64,000 nucleotides of DNA from DASUPK01 sp963800285. Its GTDB lineage: Bacteria > Actinomycetota > Thermoleophilia > Solirubrobacterales > 70-9. Both the position numbers and the translations under genes were made by a program. Each line of letters opens with the position of its first letter. Positions within the stretch are counted from its first letter, which is position 1. Under the pieces are notes generated by a model. It ran no database searches, was not told the DNA's origin, and saw only the letters and a program-made list of their open reading frames with translations. The stretch spans positions 1 through 64,000 of the forward strand of contig CAWDAL010000015.1 in the NCBI GenBank assembly GCA_963800285.1. Direction: 5' to 3'. Positions 8,652 to 17,096 of the stretch are shown piece after piece.

Positions 8652-11600
8652 CACGACACCCAGACGATCAAGGGCCGCGAGTACGCGTTCTTCGACGCGA
8701 CCGCCGGCAACTACGAGGCGACCTACGCAATCGACAACACGGCGCCGACGATCTCCAACGTCGCCGCCTCGGCGCACGGGGACGGCACCGCCGACATCAC
8801 CTGGAACACCGACGAGGCCTCCACCTCCCAGGTCGACTACGGAACGGATCCGAACAACCTGGACCAGACCCAGAGCAGCCCGGGGCTGGTCACCTCCCAC
8901 AGCGTCCAGCTCAACGGCCTCGCGCCCAACACCACCTACCACTACCGGGTGACGTCCGCCGACGCCGTGACGCCCGTGCCCAACTCGAGCACGTCGCCGG
9001 AGCCGCCTGCGTCGGCGAGCTTCACCACCCCCTCCGCGACCTTCACCGACACCACCGTCTCCGACTTCAGCGCCGGCACCCCCGACGCCAACAGCTACAT
9101 CTCCCAGACTGGTAACGGCGAGGTGAGCCTGAAGCCGACCGAGGGCCAGGAGTTCTCGGGCGGTCCGGGGCTGCCGGCCGGCTGGGACGGCGGAGTTTGG
9201 ACTGCCGGCGGCGGCGCCACGGTTTCCAGCGGCCTTCTCCACGTTGACGGCGGCTTCGCCAGGACCACCGCGACCTACGGCTCAGGACGCTCGCTCGATT
9301 TCGTGGCCAACTTCAGCGGCCAGGCGGCCGAGCACGTCGGCTTCGGGGTGGACCTCAACAACGATCCCAACTGGGCGATCTTCAGTGTCATGAACGACGG
9401 CAGCTTCAACGCCCGCACCAACGGCCCCGCCACGACCGATACGCCGCTTCCGAGCAACCTGCTCGGATCGCCGCACCTCTACCGGATCGAGTGGGGCGCG
9501 ACGGAGGTCCGCTTCTACGTGGACGGGGCCCTGGTCGCGACCCAGGCCGCCAACTTCGGCTCCACCCAGATGCGCCCGATCGCGAGCGACTTCACCGCCG
9601 GGGGTGGCGAGGTCAGCGTGGACTGGATGCGGATGAGCCCGTATCCGGCCTCGAGCACCTTCCTCTCCCGCGTCTTCGACGCCGGCCAGGCCGCCGACTG
9701 GGGCGCGCTCAGCTGGCACGCGAACGCCCCGCCGAACACCAGCGTTCAGATCAGCGTCCGCACCGGCGACACGCCCACCCCCGACGGGACGTGGAGCGCC
9801 TTCACCCCGATCAACAGCAGCGGCGGTGACATCCCCGGCAACTCCCGCTACGTGCAATACCAGGCTCAGCTCGGTTCCAGCGATCCGAACCAGACGCCCA
9901 GCCTCAGCGACGTCTCGATCGCCTACTCAGTGGGCGCCGACACGACAGCGCCGACGATCACGCAGAGGACGCCGGCGCCGAACGCCACCGACGTCCCACG
10001 CAACACCAACGTGGACGTCCAGTTCAGTGAGCCGATGAACCCGGCGACGATCAACGACACCACCGTCCGCCTGCGAAAGCAGGGTGCAGGCAGCGACGTG
10101 CCGGCGAGCGTGAGCTACGCGGGGAACACGGCGACGCTCGATCCGAACGCCGACCTCGATCCGAGCGCGGTCTACGACGTCACCGTCGCGGGCACCGTCA
10201 CCGACGCCAACGGCAACGCGCTCGGCGCCGACGACACCTGGAGCTTCACCACCGCGAGCCTCAGCTTCATCGACACCACCGTTTCGGACTTCAGCGCCGG
10301 CACCCCCGACGCCAACACCTACGTCTCCGAGACCGGCAACGGCGAGGTCACCCTGAAGCCGACCGAGGGCCAGGAGTTCTCGGGCAGCTCGCTTCCGGCC
10401 GGCTGGCAGAGCTGTCCATGGAGCGCCCCGGACCCGGAGAACTGCACCCCCGGGACCGGCGCCACCGTCTCCGGCGGAAGCCTCCACGTGGACGGCGCCT
10501 ACGCAAGGAGCATCGCCACCTACGGCTCGGGACGCTCGCTCGAGTTCAGGGCCACCTTCGGCGGCCAGCCCAACCAGCATGTCGGCCTCGGGGTGGACAT
10601 GAACAATTCGCCGAACTGGGCAATCTTCAGCATCAGGTTCGACGGGGTCTTCATGGCCCGGACCAACAACAACGGTGCGACCACCGAGGATGCCCTCCCG
10701 GGCGTCGACCCCACCCAGCCGCACCTCTACCGGATCGAGTGGGATACGAACCAGGTTCGCTACTTCGTCGACGGCGCCCAGGTGGCCTCGCACGACGCCG
10801 CCATCGCCGCCCAGATGCGGCCGATCGCCAGCGACCTCACCAGCGGCACCAATGAGGTGACGGTGGACTGGATGCGGATGAGCCCCTATCCCGGCTCGGG
10901 GACCTTCGACTCCCGGGTCTTCGACGCCGGCGCCGGCCAGACCGCGGACTGGGGCGCGCTCAGCTGGAACTCGGCGACCCCGTCGGGCACCGGCATCGCG
11001 ATCAGCGTCCGCACCGGCGACGCCCCGACCCCCGACAACACCTGGAGCGCCTTCACGCCGCTCGCCGATGGCGGCGACATCCCAGGCAACAGCCGCTATG
11101 TCCAGTACCGGGCGGAGCTGACGAGCAGCGACCCGGCCCAGACGCCGACCCTGAACGAGGTCTCGATCGGCTATGTCCTGGGTCAGGACAACACCGCTCC
11201 GACGATCACCGGCCGCACCCCAGCTCCGAACGCCACCGACGTCCCCCGCAACACCAACGTCCAGGTCCAGTTCAGCGAGGCGATGAACCCGGCGACGATC
11301 GACAGCTCGAGCGTGCACCTGCGAAAGCAGGGCTCGGGCACCGACGTGCCCGCCACCGTCAGCTACGCGGGGACAACCGCGACGCTCGACCCGAACGCCG
11401 ACCTCGACCCGAGCGCCGTCTACGCGGTCACGGTCGACGGCTCGGTCGAGGACCAGGCCGGCAACGCGCTCGGTGCCCCTGACAGCTGGAGCTTCACCAC
11501 CGCGGCGCCGACCTTCAACTTCACCGACACCACCGTCGCCGACTTCAGCGCCGGCACGCCGGGCGCCAACACCTACGTCTCCGAGACCGGCAACGGCGAG

Positions 11601-13883
11601 GTGATCCTGAAGCCGACCGAGGGCTCGGAGTTCTCGGGCAGCTCGCTTCCGGCAGGCTGGCAGAGCTGCACCTGGCCGGCCGGTCCTATCCCCACCTGCA
11701 ATCCGGGAGGGTCCACGGTGTCGGCCGGCAGGCTCCACGTGGACGGGGGCATTGCCGGCACCGACGCGAGCTTCGGCTCCGGCCACTCGCTCGAGTTCGT
11801 CGCCACCTTCGGCGCGGCCGCCTTCCAGCACGTCGGCTTCGGGGTGGACCTCAACACGTCGGCGAACTGGGCGATGTTCGGCACCAGCAACACCACGGAT
11901 CAGCTGTATGCGAGAACCAACAACGGCAGCACCGCCCCGAATACCGCGATCGGTGCCCCGGGTCAATATGTCGGCTCCTCGCATCTCTATCGGATCGAGT
12001 GGGACACGGCGGAGGTCCGCTACTACGTGGACGGGGCGCTGGTGGCGACAGACGCCGTCGACTTCAGCACCACCCAGATGCGCCCGCTCGCCAGCGACTT
12101 CAACTCCGGCGGCCCCGAGCTGTCGGTCGACTGGCTGCGGATGAGTCCCTACCCGGCCTCGGGCACCTTCGATTCGCGCGTCTTCGACGCCGGCGCCGGC
12201 CAGAGCGTCGACTGGGGCGCGCTCAGCTGGAACTCGGCGACGCCGTCGGGGACCGTGATCGCGATGAGCGTCCGCACCGGTAACACCCCGACGCCCGACC
12301 TGAGCTGGAGCGCCTTCACCCCGATCGCGAACTCGGGCGACGACATCCCCGGAAACAGCCGCTACGTGCAGTACCGGGCGGTGCTCAGCACGACTGACCC
12401 GAACCTGACGCCGACTCTGAGCGACGTCACGGTCAACGGCGCCGGGGATATCCCACCGACCGCGGTCAACGACACCGCCACGGTCACCGAGGACTCCGGC
12501 GCCACCGCGATCGACGTGCTCGCCAACGACGCCAACGCCGACGGCGGCCCGATGACGATCGACTCGACGACCCAGCCGGCCCACGGCACGGTGGCGATCA
12601 CCGGCGGCGGCACCGGGCTCACCTACACCCCGAACCCGAACTACTGCAACACCGACCCGCCGGCCTCGACCGACGACTTCACCTACACCCTGACCGGCGG
12701 CTCGACGGCGACCGTGGCGGTCACCGTCACCTGCGTCGATGACAACCCGACCGCGGTCAACGACACCGCCACGGTCACCGAGGACTCCGGCGCCACCGCG
12801 ATCGACGTGCTCGCCAACGACGCCAACGCCGACGGCGGCCCGATGACGATCGACTCGACGACCCAGCCGGCCCACGGCACGGTGGCGATCACCGGCGGCG
12901 GCACCGGGCTCACCTACACCCCGAACCCGAACTACTGCAACACCGACCCGCCGGCCTCGACCGACGACTTCACCTACACGCTCAGCCCCGGCGGCTCGAC
13001 GGCGACCGTGGCGGTGACCGTCACCTGCGTCGATGACAACCCGACCGCGGTCAACGACACCGCCACGGTCACCGAGGACTCCGGCGCCACCGCGATCGAC
13101 GTGCTCGGCAACGACGCCAACGCCGACGGCGGCCCGATGACGATCGACTCGACGACCCAGCCGGCCCACGGCACGGTGGCGGTCGCCGCCGACAACCTCT
13201 GGCTCACCTACACCCCGAACCCGAACTACTGCAACGACGGCAACCCGACCGACGACTTCACCTACACCCTGAACGGCGGCTCGACCGCGACCGTGGCGGT
13301 GACCGTGAGCTGCGTCGATGATCCGCCGACGGCGGTCAACGACACCGCCACCGTCTCGGGCAACTCCGGAGCGAACCCGATCGACGTGCTCGCCAACGAC
13401 ACCGACATCGACGGCGGCCCGATGACGATCACCTCGGTCACCCAGCCCGCCCACGGCACGCGTGGCGATCACCGGCGGCGGCACCGGGCTCACCTACCAG
13501 CCCGACGCCGGGTACTGCTCGCCGACCGACAGCTTCACCTACACCCTGAACGGCGGCTCCACCGCCTCCGTGGCGGTGACCGTGAGCTGCGTCGACATTC
13601 CGCCGGTGGCGGTGAACGACACCGCCACCGTGACCGAGGACTCCGGCGCCACCTCGATCGACGTGCTCGCCAACGACACCAACCCCGACGGCGGCCCGAT
13701 GACGATCGATTCGGTCACCCAGCCGGCCAACGGCACCGTGGTGATCACCGGCGGCGGCACCGGGCTCACCTACCGGCCGAACCCGAACTACTGCAACGAC
13801 GGCAGCCCCACCGACGACTTCACCTACACCCTGAACGGCGGCTCGACGGCGACCGTGGCGGTCACGGTCACCTGCGTCGATGA
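8646..13883 (+). CDS. Central part of the giant secreted protein: FN3, three LamG-like/Ig modules and cadherin-like repeats
   Basis: The frame is open well upstream of its first start-type codon (GTG 8949); homology begins near 8646 (TIKGREYAFFDATAGNY), so this continues the preceding pieces rather than starting a gene. It holds a fibronectin-III-like domain (about 8745-9030) and three copies of a 1.2-kb module made of a LamG-like domain (FTDTTVSDFSAGTPDAN to YVQYRAEL) plus a Big_5 Ig-like domain (TPAPNATDVPRNTNV to WSFTTA); the third copy lacks the Ig part. From 12456 come cadherin-like repeats. An extra G near 13455 ends the true frame, and the residues from there to 13883 are out of frame. 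The role is probably adhesion or matrix binding. Confidence 0.75.
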   Translation, partial: PHHDTQTIKGREYAFFDATAGNYEATYAIDNTAPTISNVAASAHGDGTADITWNTDEASTSQVDYGTDPNNLDQTQSSPGLVTSHSVQLNGLAPNTTYHYRVTSADAVTPVPNSSTSPEPPASASFTTPSATFTDTTVSDFSAGTPDANSYISQTGNGEVSLKPTEGQEFSGGPGLPAGWDGGVWTAGGGATVSSGLLHVDGGFARTTATYGSGRSLDFVANFSGQAAEHVGFGVDLNNDPNWAIFSVMNDGSFNARTNGPATTDTPLPSNLLGSPHLYRIEWGATEVRFYVDGALVATQAANFGSTQMRPIASDFTAGGGEVSVDWMRMSPYPASSTFLSRVFDAGQAADWGALSWHANAPPNTSVQISVRTGDTPTPDGTWSAFTPINSSGGDIPGNSRYVQYQAQLGSSDPNQTPSLSDVSIAYSVGADTTAPTITQRTPAPNATDVPRNTNVDVQFSEPMNPATINDTTVRLRKQGAGSDVPASVSYAGNTATLDPNADLDPSAVYDVTVAGTVTDANGNALGADDTWSFTTASLSFIDTTVSDFSAGTPDANTYVSETGNGEVTLKPTEGQEFSGSSLPAGWQSCPWSAPDPENCTPGTGATVSGGSLHVDGAYARSIATYGSGRSLEFRATFGGQPNQHVGLGVDMNNSPNWAIFSIRFDGVFMARTNNNGATTEDALPGVDPTQPHLYRIEWDTNQVRYFVDGAQVASHDAAIAAQMRPIASDLTSGTNEVTVDWMRMSPYPGSGTFDSRVFDAGAGQTADWGALSWNSATPSGTGIAISVRTGDAPTPDNTWSAFTPLADGGDIPGNSRYVQYRAELTSSDPAQTPTLNEVSIGYVLGQDNTAPTITGRTPAPNATDVPRNTNVQVQFSEAMNPATIDSSSVHLRKQGSGTDVPATVSYAGTTATLDPNADLDPSAVYAVTVDGSVEDQAGNALGAPDSWSFTTAAPTFNFTDTTVADFSAGTPGANTYVSETGNGEVILKPTEGSEFSGSSLPAGWQSCTWPAGPIPTCNPGGSTVSAGRLHVDGGIAGTDASFGSGHSLEFVATFGAAAFQHVGFGVDLNTSANWAMFGTSNTTDQLYARTNNGSTAPNTAIGAPGQYVGSSHLYRIEWDTAEVRYYVDGALVATDAVDFSTTQMRPLASDFNSGGPELSVDWLRMSPYPASGTFDSRVFDAGAGQSVDWGALSWNSATPSGTVIAMSVRTGNTPTPDLSWSAFTPIANSGDDIPGNSRYVQYRAVLSTTDPNLTPTLSDVTVNGAGDIPPTAVNDTATVTEDSGATAIDVLANDANADGGPMTIDSTTQPAHGTVAITGGGTGLTYTPNPNYCNTDPPASTDDFTYTLTGGSTATVAVTVTCVDDNPTAVNDTATVTEDSGATAIDVLANDANADGGPMTIDSTTQPAHGTVAITGGGTGLTYTPNPNYCNTDPPASTDDFTYTLSPGGSTATVAVTVTCVDDNPTAVNDTATVTEDSGATAIDVLGNDANADGGPMTIDSTTQPAHGTVAVAADNLWLTYTPNPNYCNDGNPTDDFTYTLNGGSTATVAVTVSCVDDPPTAVNDTATVSGNSGANPIDVLANDTDIDGGPMTITSVTQPAHGTRGDHRRRHRAHLPARRRVLLADRQLHLHPERRLHRLRGGDRELRRHSAGGGERHRHRDRGLRRHLDRRARQRHQPRRRPDDDRFGHPAGQRHRGDHRRRHRAHLPAEPELLQRRQPHRRLHLHPERRLDGDRGGHGHLRR
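9042..12440 (+). repeat. Three tandem LamG-like (+ Ig-like) coding modules of about 1.2 kb
   Basis: Module starts are at 9042, 10266 and 11520, spaced 1,224 and 1,254 bp. Each opens with FxDTTVxDFSAGTP and passes through KPTEGxEFSG, LHVDG, VGxGVD, LYRIEW, WMRMSPYP and ISVRTGDTPTPD-like segments. Modules 1 and 2 end with an Ig-like domain carrying FSExMNPATI; module 3 stops before it. Copies differ at many sites, so they are older than the cadherin-like repeats that follow. Confidence 0.85.
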
Positions 13884-14450
13884 CAACCCGACGGCGGTCA
13901 ACGACACCCCCACCGTGGCTGAGGACTCCGGCGCCACCTCGCTCGACGTGCTCGGCAACGACACCGACATCGACGGCGGCCCGAAGACAATCACCTCGGT
14001 CACCCAGCCGGCCCACGGCACCGTGGCGATCACCGGCGGCGGCTCCGGGCTCACCTACACCCCGAACCCGAACTACTGCAACGACGGCCACCCGACCGAC
14101 AACTTCACCTACACCCTGAATGGCGGCTCCACCGGCAATGTCCGCGTGACCGTGACCTGCGTCGACGATCCCCCGGTGGCGGTCAACGACACCGCCAGCG
14201 TCCCGAGAGGCTCCGGAGCCACCCCGATCGACGTGCTCGCCAACGACACCGACATCGACGGCGGCCCGCAGACGATCCAGTCGGTGACCCAGCCGGCCCA
14301 CGGCACCGTGGCGATCACCGGCGGCGGCTCCGGGCTCACCTACACCCCGAACCCGAACTACTGCAACGACGGCAGCCCGACCGACGACTTCACCTACACC
14401 CTGAACGGCGGCTCGACGGCAACCGTGGCGGTGACCGTGAGCTGCGCGAT
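12456..14450 (+). repeat. Seven tandem cadherin-like repeats (about 277-294 bp each)
   Basis: Units begin at 12456, 12747, 13041, 13326, 13603, 13888 and 14173. Each encodes about 95 residues with the plan AVNDTATVTEDSG, IDVLANDxxxDGGPMTI, TQPAHGTVAITGGG, LTYTPNPNYC, DDFTYTLxGGSTATVAVTVxCVDD. Such units form rigid calcium-binding stalks in bacterial adhesins. The DNA of unit 1 (12456-12688) and unit 2 (12747-12979) looks identical by eye, and unit 3 differs only slightly at first, which implies recent duplication. The frameshift near 13455 falls inside unit 4. Confidence 0.9.
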
Positions 14451-15123
14451 CCAAGGCACATCCGGCAACGATGTGATCATGGGCACTCCCGGCGACGACG
14501 TGATCAACTGTGGCGGCGGCAACGACGTCGTGGACGGCGGCGGCGGCAACGACCTGATCAATTGCGGCGATGGCAAGGACACCGTATATGGCGGGCCCGG
14601 CAACGACACGCTGAACGGCGGGGGCGGCAACGACACCATGTACGGCGGGGAGGGCAATGACACGCTGAACGGCGGGGCCGGCAACGACACCATGTACGGC
14701 GGGGCCGGCAACGACATCCTGAACGGCGGGGCCGGCAACGACACCATGTACGGCGAAGCCGGCAACGACACCCTGAACGGCGGGGACGGCAACGACACCC
14801 TCAACGGCGGCCTCGGCGACGACGTCCTGAACGGCGGGCCCGGCAAGGACAAGCTGATCGGCGGCGGCGGCAACGACATCCTGCACCCCGACAGCGCGCC
14901 ACTGGCCTTGACGAGCAAGCGAGGCGCGGAGGGGCGCGACGACAAGGGCTTGAACGGCGGACCCGGCAACGACAAGCTCAGGGGCGGGCCAGGCAACGAC
15001 AGGCTGAGCGGCGGACCGGGCAACGACAAGCTTTGGGGCGGAGCAGGCAACGACATACTGATCGGGGGGCCGGGAAAGGACAAACTGGTCGGCGGTCCCG
15101 GCAGGGACAGACAGAAGCAATAG
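13462..15123 (+). CDS. C-terminal part of the giant secreted protein: cadherin-like repeats and RTX calcium-binding repeats
   Basis: The frame resumes after the indel near 13455; the nominal start at 13462 is inside a cadherin-like unit (VAITGGGTGLTY), so it is not a true gene start. Three and a half cadherin-like repeats lead to a glycine/aspartate-rich RTX domain from 14455 (GTSGNDVIMG) to the stop, with about 20 GGxGNDxxx nonapeptides broken by a short non-repeat insert near 14890-14945 (PDSAPLALTSKRG). RTX repeats fold on binding calcium outside the cell. Most RTX proteins lack an N-terminal signal and use type I export; this one pairs RTX repeats with a Sec-type signal. Confidence 0.8.
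   Translation: MAITGGGTGLTYQPDAGYCSPTDSFTYTLNGGSTASVAVTVSCVDIPPVAVNDTATVTEDSGATSIDVLANDTNPDGGPMTIDSVTQPANGTVVITGGGTGLTYRPNPNYCNDGSPTDDFTYTLNGGSTATVAVTVTCVDDNPTAVNDTPTVAEDSGATSLDVLGNDTDIDGGPKTITSVTQPAHGTVAITGGGSGLTYTPNPNYCNDGHPTDNFTYTLNGGSTGNVRVTVTCVDDPPVAVNDTASVPRGSGATPIDVLANDTDIDGGPQTIQSVTQPAHGTVAITGGGSGLTYTPNPNYCNDGSPTDDFTYTLNGGSTATVAVTVSCAIQGTSGNDVIMGTPGDDVINCGGGNDVVDGGGGNDLINCGDGKDTVYGGPGNDTLNGGGGNDTMYGGEGNDTLNGGAGNDTMYGGAGNDILNGGAGNDTMYGEAGNDTLNGGDGNDTLNGGLGDDVLNGGPGKDKLIGGGGNDILHPDSAPLALTSKRGAEGRDDKGLNGGPGNDKLRGGPGNDRLSGGPGNDKLWGGAGNDILIGGPGKDKLVGGPGRDRQKQ
14455..15119 (+). repeat. RTX (GGxGNDxxx) calcium-binding repeats
   Basis: Nine-residue repeats such as GGAGNDTMY, GGPGNDKLR and GGAGNDILI run in tandem, giving 27-bp DNA periodicity (ggcggggccggcaacgac-type units). 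They form a calcium-dependent parallel beta-roll. The final residues (GGPGRDRQKQ) are basic and break the pattern. Confidence 0.9.
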
Positions 15124-15158
15124 CCCACTCGCGGATGGCCGACTCGACTGGCTCGGGG

Positions 15159-15476
15159 TGACGTCCCCAAGCAGTACGGCGGCTCGATGCTTCACGCCGG
15201 CGCGACCAAGCGCTTCGACACCGAGGAGCAGAAGCAGAGGGTCCTGGGCGGATGTCGAGGACTCCGTCGAGGCGATCGGGCTGACCGAGCTCGAGTCCCG
15301 CTCCGACGTCGGCTCGCTCTCCACCGAGGTCGTCTGATGACCTGGTGGATGGCCTCACTCAACGACGAGGACCCCGACGGCATGCTCCCCAAGGAGCCGT
15401 CGATGGTGAAGCTCTTCGTCACCGAGACCGCCAAGCGAGTCACCCTCGAGGCATGCAGATGATGGGCGGCTACGGA
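15159..15476 (+). pseudogene. Decayed acyl-CoA dehydrogenase (N-terminal and central remnants)
   Basis: Spread over frames are short recognisable pieces: VPKQYGGS (about 15159), FDTEEQKQR (about 15215), a TE-x-ESRSDVGSL signature (about 15285) and, after a jump of about 150 missing codons, LNDEDPDGMLPKEPSMVKLF and VTETAKRVTLEA, then MQMMGGYG ending at 15476. At least two frameshifts and a large internal deletion make it non-functional. It stops exactly at the GGYGY codons where the C-terminal scrap at 3687 starts, and is fused there to an ArsR-like helix-turn-helix reading frame. Confidence 0.65.
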
Positions 15477-15701
15477 AGGCTGCGCGCGCTGAAGCTGATC
15501 TCGGAGCATCCGCGCTCCACCCAGGAGCTGGCCAGGCTGATCGCGATCTCGGAGCCCGCCATGTCGAAGCACCTCCACCAGCTCGCCGACTGCGGCGTTC
15601 TCGAGACCCATCGGGACGGCTACTACCGGCTCTACAGCCTCGACCGCGCCCGTCTCGAGTCGCTCTCCGCGATGGTGCTCGAGTTCCTCGGCGGAGACTG
15701 A
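15453..15701 (+). pseudogene. ArsR-type winged-helix regulator fragment fused to dehydrogenase remnant
   Basis: From ATG 15453 the frame reads MQMMGGYG (dehydrogenase remnant) and then a winged helix: RLRALKLISEHPRSTQEL, the recognition helix region SEPAMSKHLHQLADCGVLET, and the wing HRDGYYRLYSL. This matches the DNA-binding core of ArsR-family metal or stress repressors, but the N-terminal dimerisation helix is replaced by the dehydrogenase piece and no metal-binding Cys motif is present. It might still be made as an 82-residue protein; a dead chimera is more likely. Confidence 0.6.
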
Positions 15702-15778
15702 CGACGCGCCCGCCCCGCAACTCCGAGGGCCTGTCCCGGCTCGTCCGCCCCACGGCGATCGCGGTCGCCTGCGCCGGA

Positions 15779-16117
15779 GTGGCCGCGGTGCTGGTCGCGG
15801 GCTGCGGAGGTGGATCGGGAACCCAGCCCCAGATCGACGTCGGGCCGAACGTCGGCCAGCCCATCAATCTCGCCGACTGCAACGACTGGAACCAGGCGAG
15901 CACCGAGCAGCGGCTCGGCACGATCCATGACCTGAAGAACTTCGCCGGCGGTCCGGTCGTCGGCAACAACGCCGGCTCTCCATCTGGGACGGGTGCCGTG
16001 CTCGACGACAAGCAGGCCTATGACCTCTTCCAGAACTACTGCAAGGAGAGCTTCGCCCGCGGCTTCAAGCTCTACAAGCTCTACGAGCGTGCCGCCGCGT
16101 TCGCCGGTCACCACTAA
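15779..16117 (+). CDS. Small lipoprotein of unknown function
   Basis: Starting at GTG 15779 the protein is 112 residues and opens with MAAVLVAGCGGG, a lipobox (V-A-G-C) for lipid attachment at Cys9. The hydrophobic stretch continues upstream in frame (AIAVACAGV), so the real start is probably earlier; the only in-frame candidate is a rare CTG at 15698, overlapping the ArsR fragment. The mature part has two further cysteines and no family I recognise. It is likely anchored on the outer face of the membrane. Confidence 0.55.
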   Translation: MAAVLVAGCGGGSGTQPQIDVGPNVGQPINLADCNDWNQASTEQRLGTIHDLKNFAGGPVVGNNAGSPSGTGAVLDDKQAYDLFQNYCKESFARGFKLYKLYERAAAFAGHH

Positions 16118-16141
16118 GCGGCCCGTGCGCAGATCGCCCGC

Positions 16142-16147
16142 TATTCT
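16142..16147 (+). promoter_or_regulatory. -10 box (TATTCT) for the rpmG-secE-nusG unit
   Basis: TATTCT inside CCCGCTATTCTTCTGG matches the TAnnnT actinobacterial -10 consensus and the GCTA(T/C)-type context seen before rpsL, fusA, tuf, rpsE and rpmJ. Transcription would start near 16154 and give a leader of about 70 nt. No clear -35 was seen. Confidence 0.4.
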
Positions 16148-16161
16148 TCTGGGCGTACCTC

Positions 16162-16185
16162 GGGCCTGGGGCCGGGGGTTTTTTT
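16162..16185 (+). terminator. Terminator-like hairpin and T7 tract in the rpmG leader
   Basis: GGCC-TGG-GGCC within a G-rich stretch is followed by seven Ts (16179-16185). It ends the preceding region but also lies between the proposed -10 box and the rpmG start, so it could act as an attenuator. The stem is short, so strength is uncertain. Confidence 0.4.
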
Positions 16186-16223
16186 CTGTTCGGCCACCAC
16201 GGCATCGAAGAAGTTGAGGAGAC

Positions 16224-16385
16224 ATGGCCTCTGACGTTCGAATCGGCGTAACGCTCGCCTGTGAGGAGTGCAAGCGCCGCAACTACGAGACGAACAAGTC
16301 CCGGCGCAACACGCCGGACCGGATCGAGATCCGGAAGTTCTGTCGCTGGTGCGGCCGGCATACCCCACATAAGGAGACCCGCTAG
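16224..16385 (+). CDS. rpmG: 50S ribosomal protein L33 (zinc-binding form)
   Basis: A 53-residue protein of the large subunit, near the E-site. It has the four-cysteine zinc ribbon, Cys13-x-x-Cys16 and Cys40-x-x-Cys43, so it is the C+ paralogue. ATG 16224 follows a GAGGAGA ribosome-binding site. It heads the rpmG-secE-nusG cluster, the usual actinobacterial order, although the tRNA gene often found just upstream is absent. Confidence 0.95.
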   Translation: MASDVRIGVTLACEECKRRNYETNKSRRNTPDRIEIRKFCRWCGRHTPHKETR

Positions 16386-16395
16386 GGACCTCCCG

Positions 16396-17049
16396 ATGGC
16401 GAAGACGAGAGCACAGCGGAAGGCCGAGCGCCGGCGGCGCCAGCAGGCCGAGCAGCGCGGCCAGCAGCCGGGCCGCGGCGACGCCGAGCGCGAGCAGGAG
16501 GGACGCGCCCAGGAGGCGACCCGCGAGGGCGTCTCCGGCGAGGTCGCCGAGGCCGAGGCGGTCATCCAGACCGGCGCGCGCACCGAGGAATACGGCGAGC
16601 GCACCGTCGATCCGGAGGTGGAGGACGAGGTCGAGGGCCGCGGTTCACCGGTCCCCGGAGTCGTTCCCGCCCCGGTGCAGCCGGAGACCGAAGTCGGCCC
16701 CGCCCCCTCGCGGGCCGACGTCGGCCGCCCCGGGGACGGTGCGACCGCGGAGGCTCCGGCCGAGCCGAAGGAGAGCCGCCGCGACCGCCGCCAGCGCGAG
16801 AAGGAGGAGCGCCGCAAGGCTCGCGCCAAGGAGCTTCAGAAGGGTCAGGCCGAGAAGGCGGAGAAGCGGCGAGGCCCCGTCCTCGGGTTCCTGCTTTCCT
16901 GCTGGGCCGAGCTCAAGCGCGTGCAGTGGCCGGACCGCGACACGCTGGTCCAGGCCTCGGCCGTGACGTTCATCTTCGTGGCGGTCATGGCCGCCTACCT
17001 GGGCGCACTAGACGCCGCCTTCAACTGGTTCATCAAGCAGCTTCTCTAG
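16396..17049 (+). CDS. secE: Preprotein translocase subunit SecE with a long charged N-terminal extension
   Basis: The C-terminal 60 residues are SecE: an amphipathic stretch with WAELKRVQWPD and one membrane helix (VTFIFVAVMAAYLGAL). SecE clamps SecY in the Sec translocon. At 217 residues the protein is over twice the usual actinobacterial length. Residues 1-155 are highly charged, Arg/Glu/Gln/Ala-rich (KAERRRRQQAEQRG-type) with a second basic run (RRDRRQREKEERRKARAKEL) near the membrane. ATG 16396 starts 10 bp after rpmG. The extension is cytosolic by topology and resembles other charged tails in this cluster, but shares no motif with the L10/S17/S5 tails. Confidence 0.9.
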   Translation: MAKTRAQRKAERRRRQQAEQRGQQPGRGDAEREQEGRAQEATREGVSGEVAEAEAVIQTGARTEEYGERTVDPEVEDEVEGRGSPVPGVVPAPVQPETEVGPAPSRADVGRPGDGATAEAPAEPKESRRDRRQREKEERRKARAKELQKGQAEKAEKRRGPVLGFLLSCWAELKRVQWPDRDTLVQASAVTFIFVAVMAAYLGALDAAFNWFIKQLL

Positions 17050-17096
17050 ATGAGTGACACCACGACACTGCACGCCTGGATGACGGCCGTGGCCGT

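Noticed and set aside
14455..15119. Regular 27-bp repeats that might be taken for a CRISPR array
   Set aside because: They have no unique spacers and encode in-frame GGxGNDxxx RTX repeats; likewise the 15-bp repeat in rplV encodes KKPAA.
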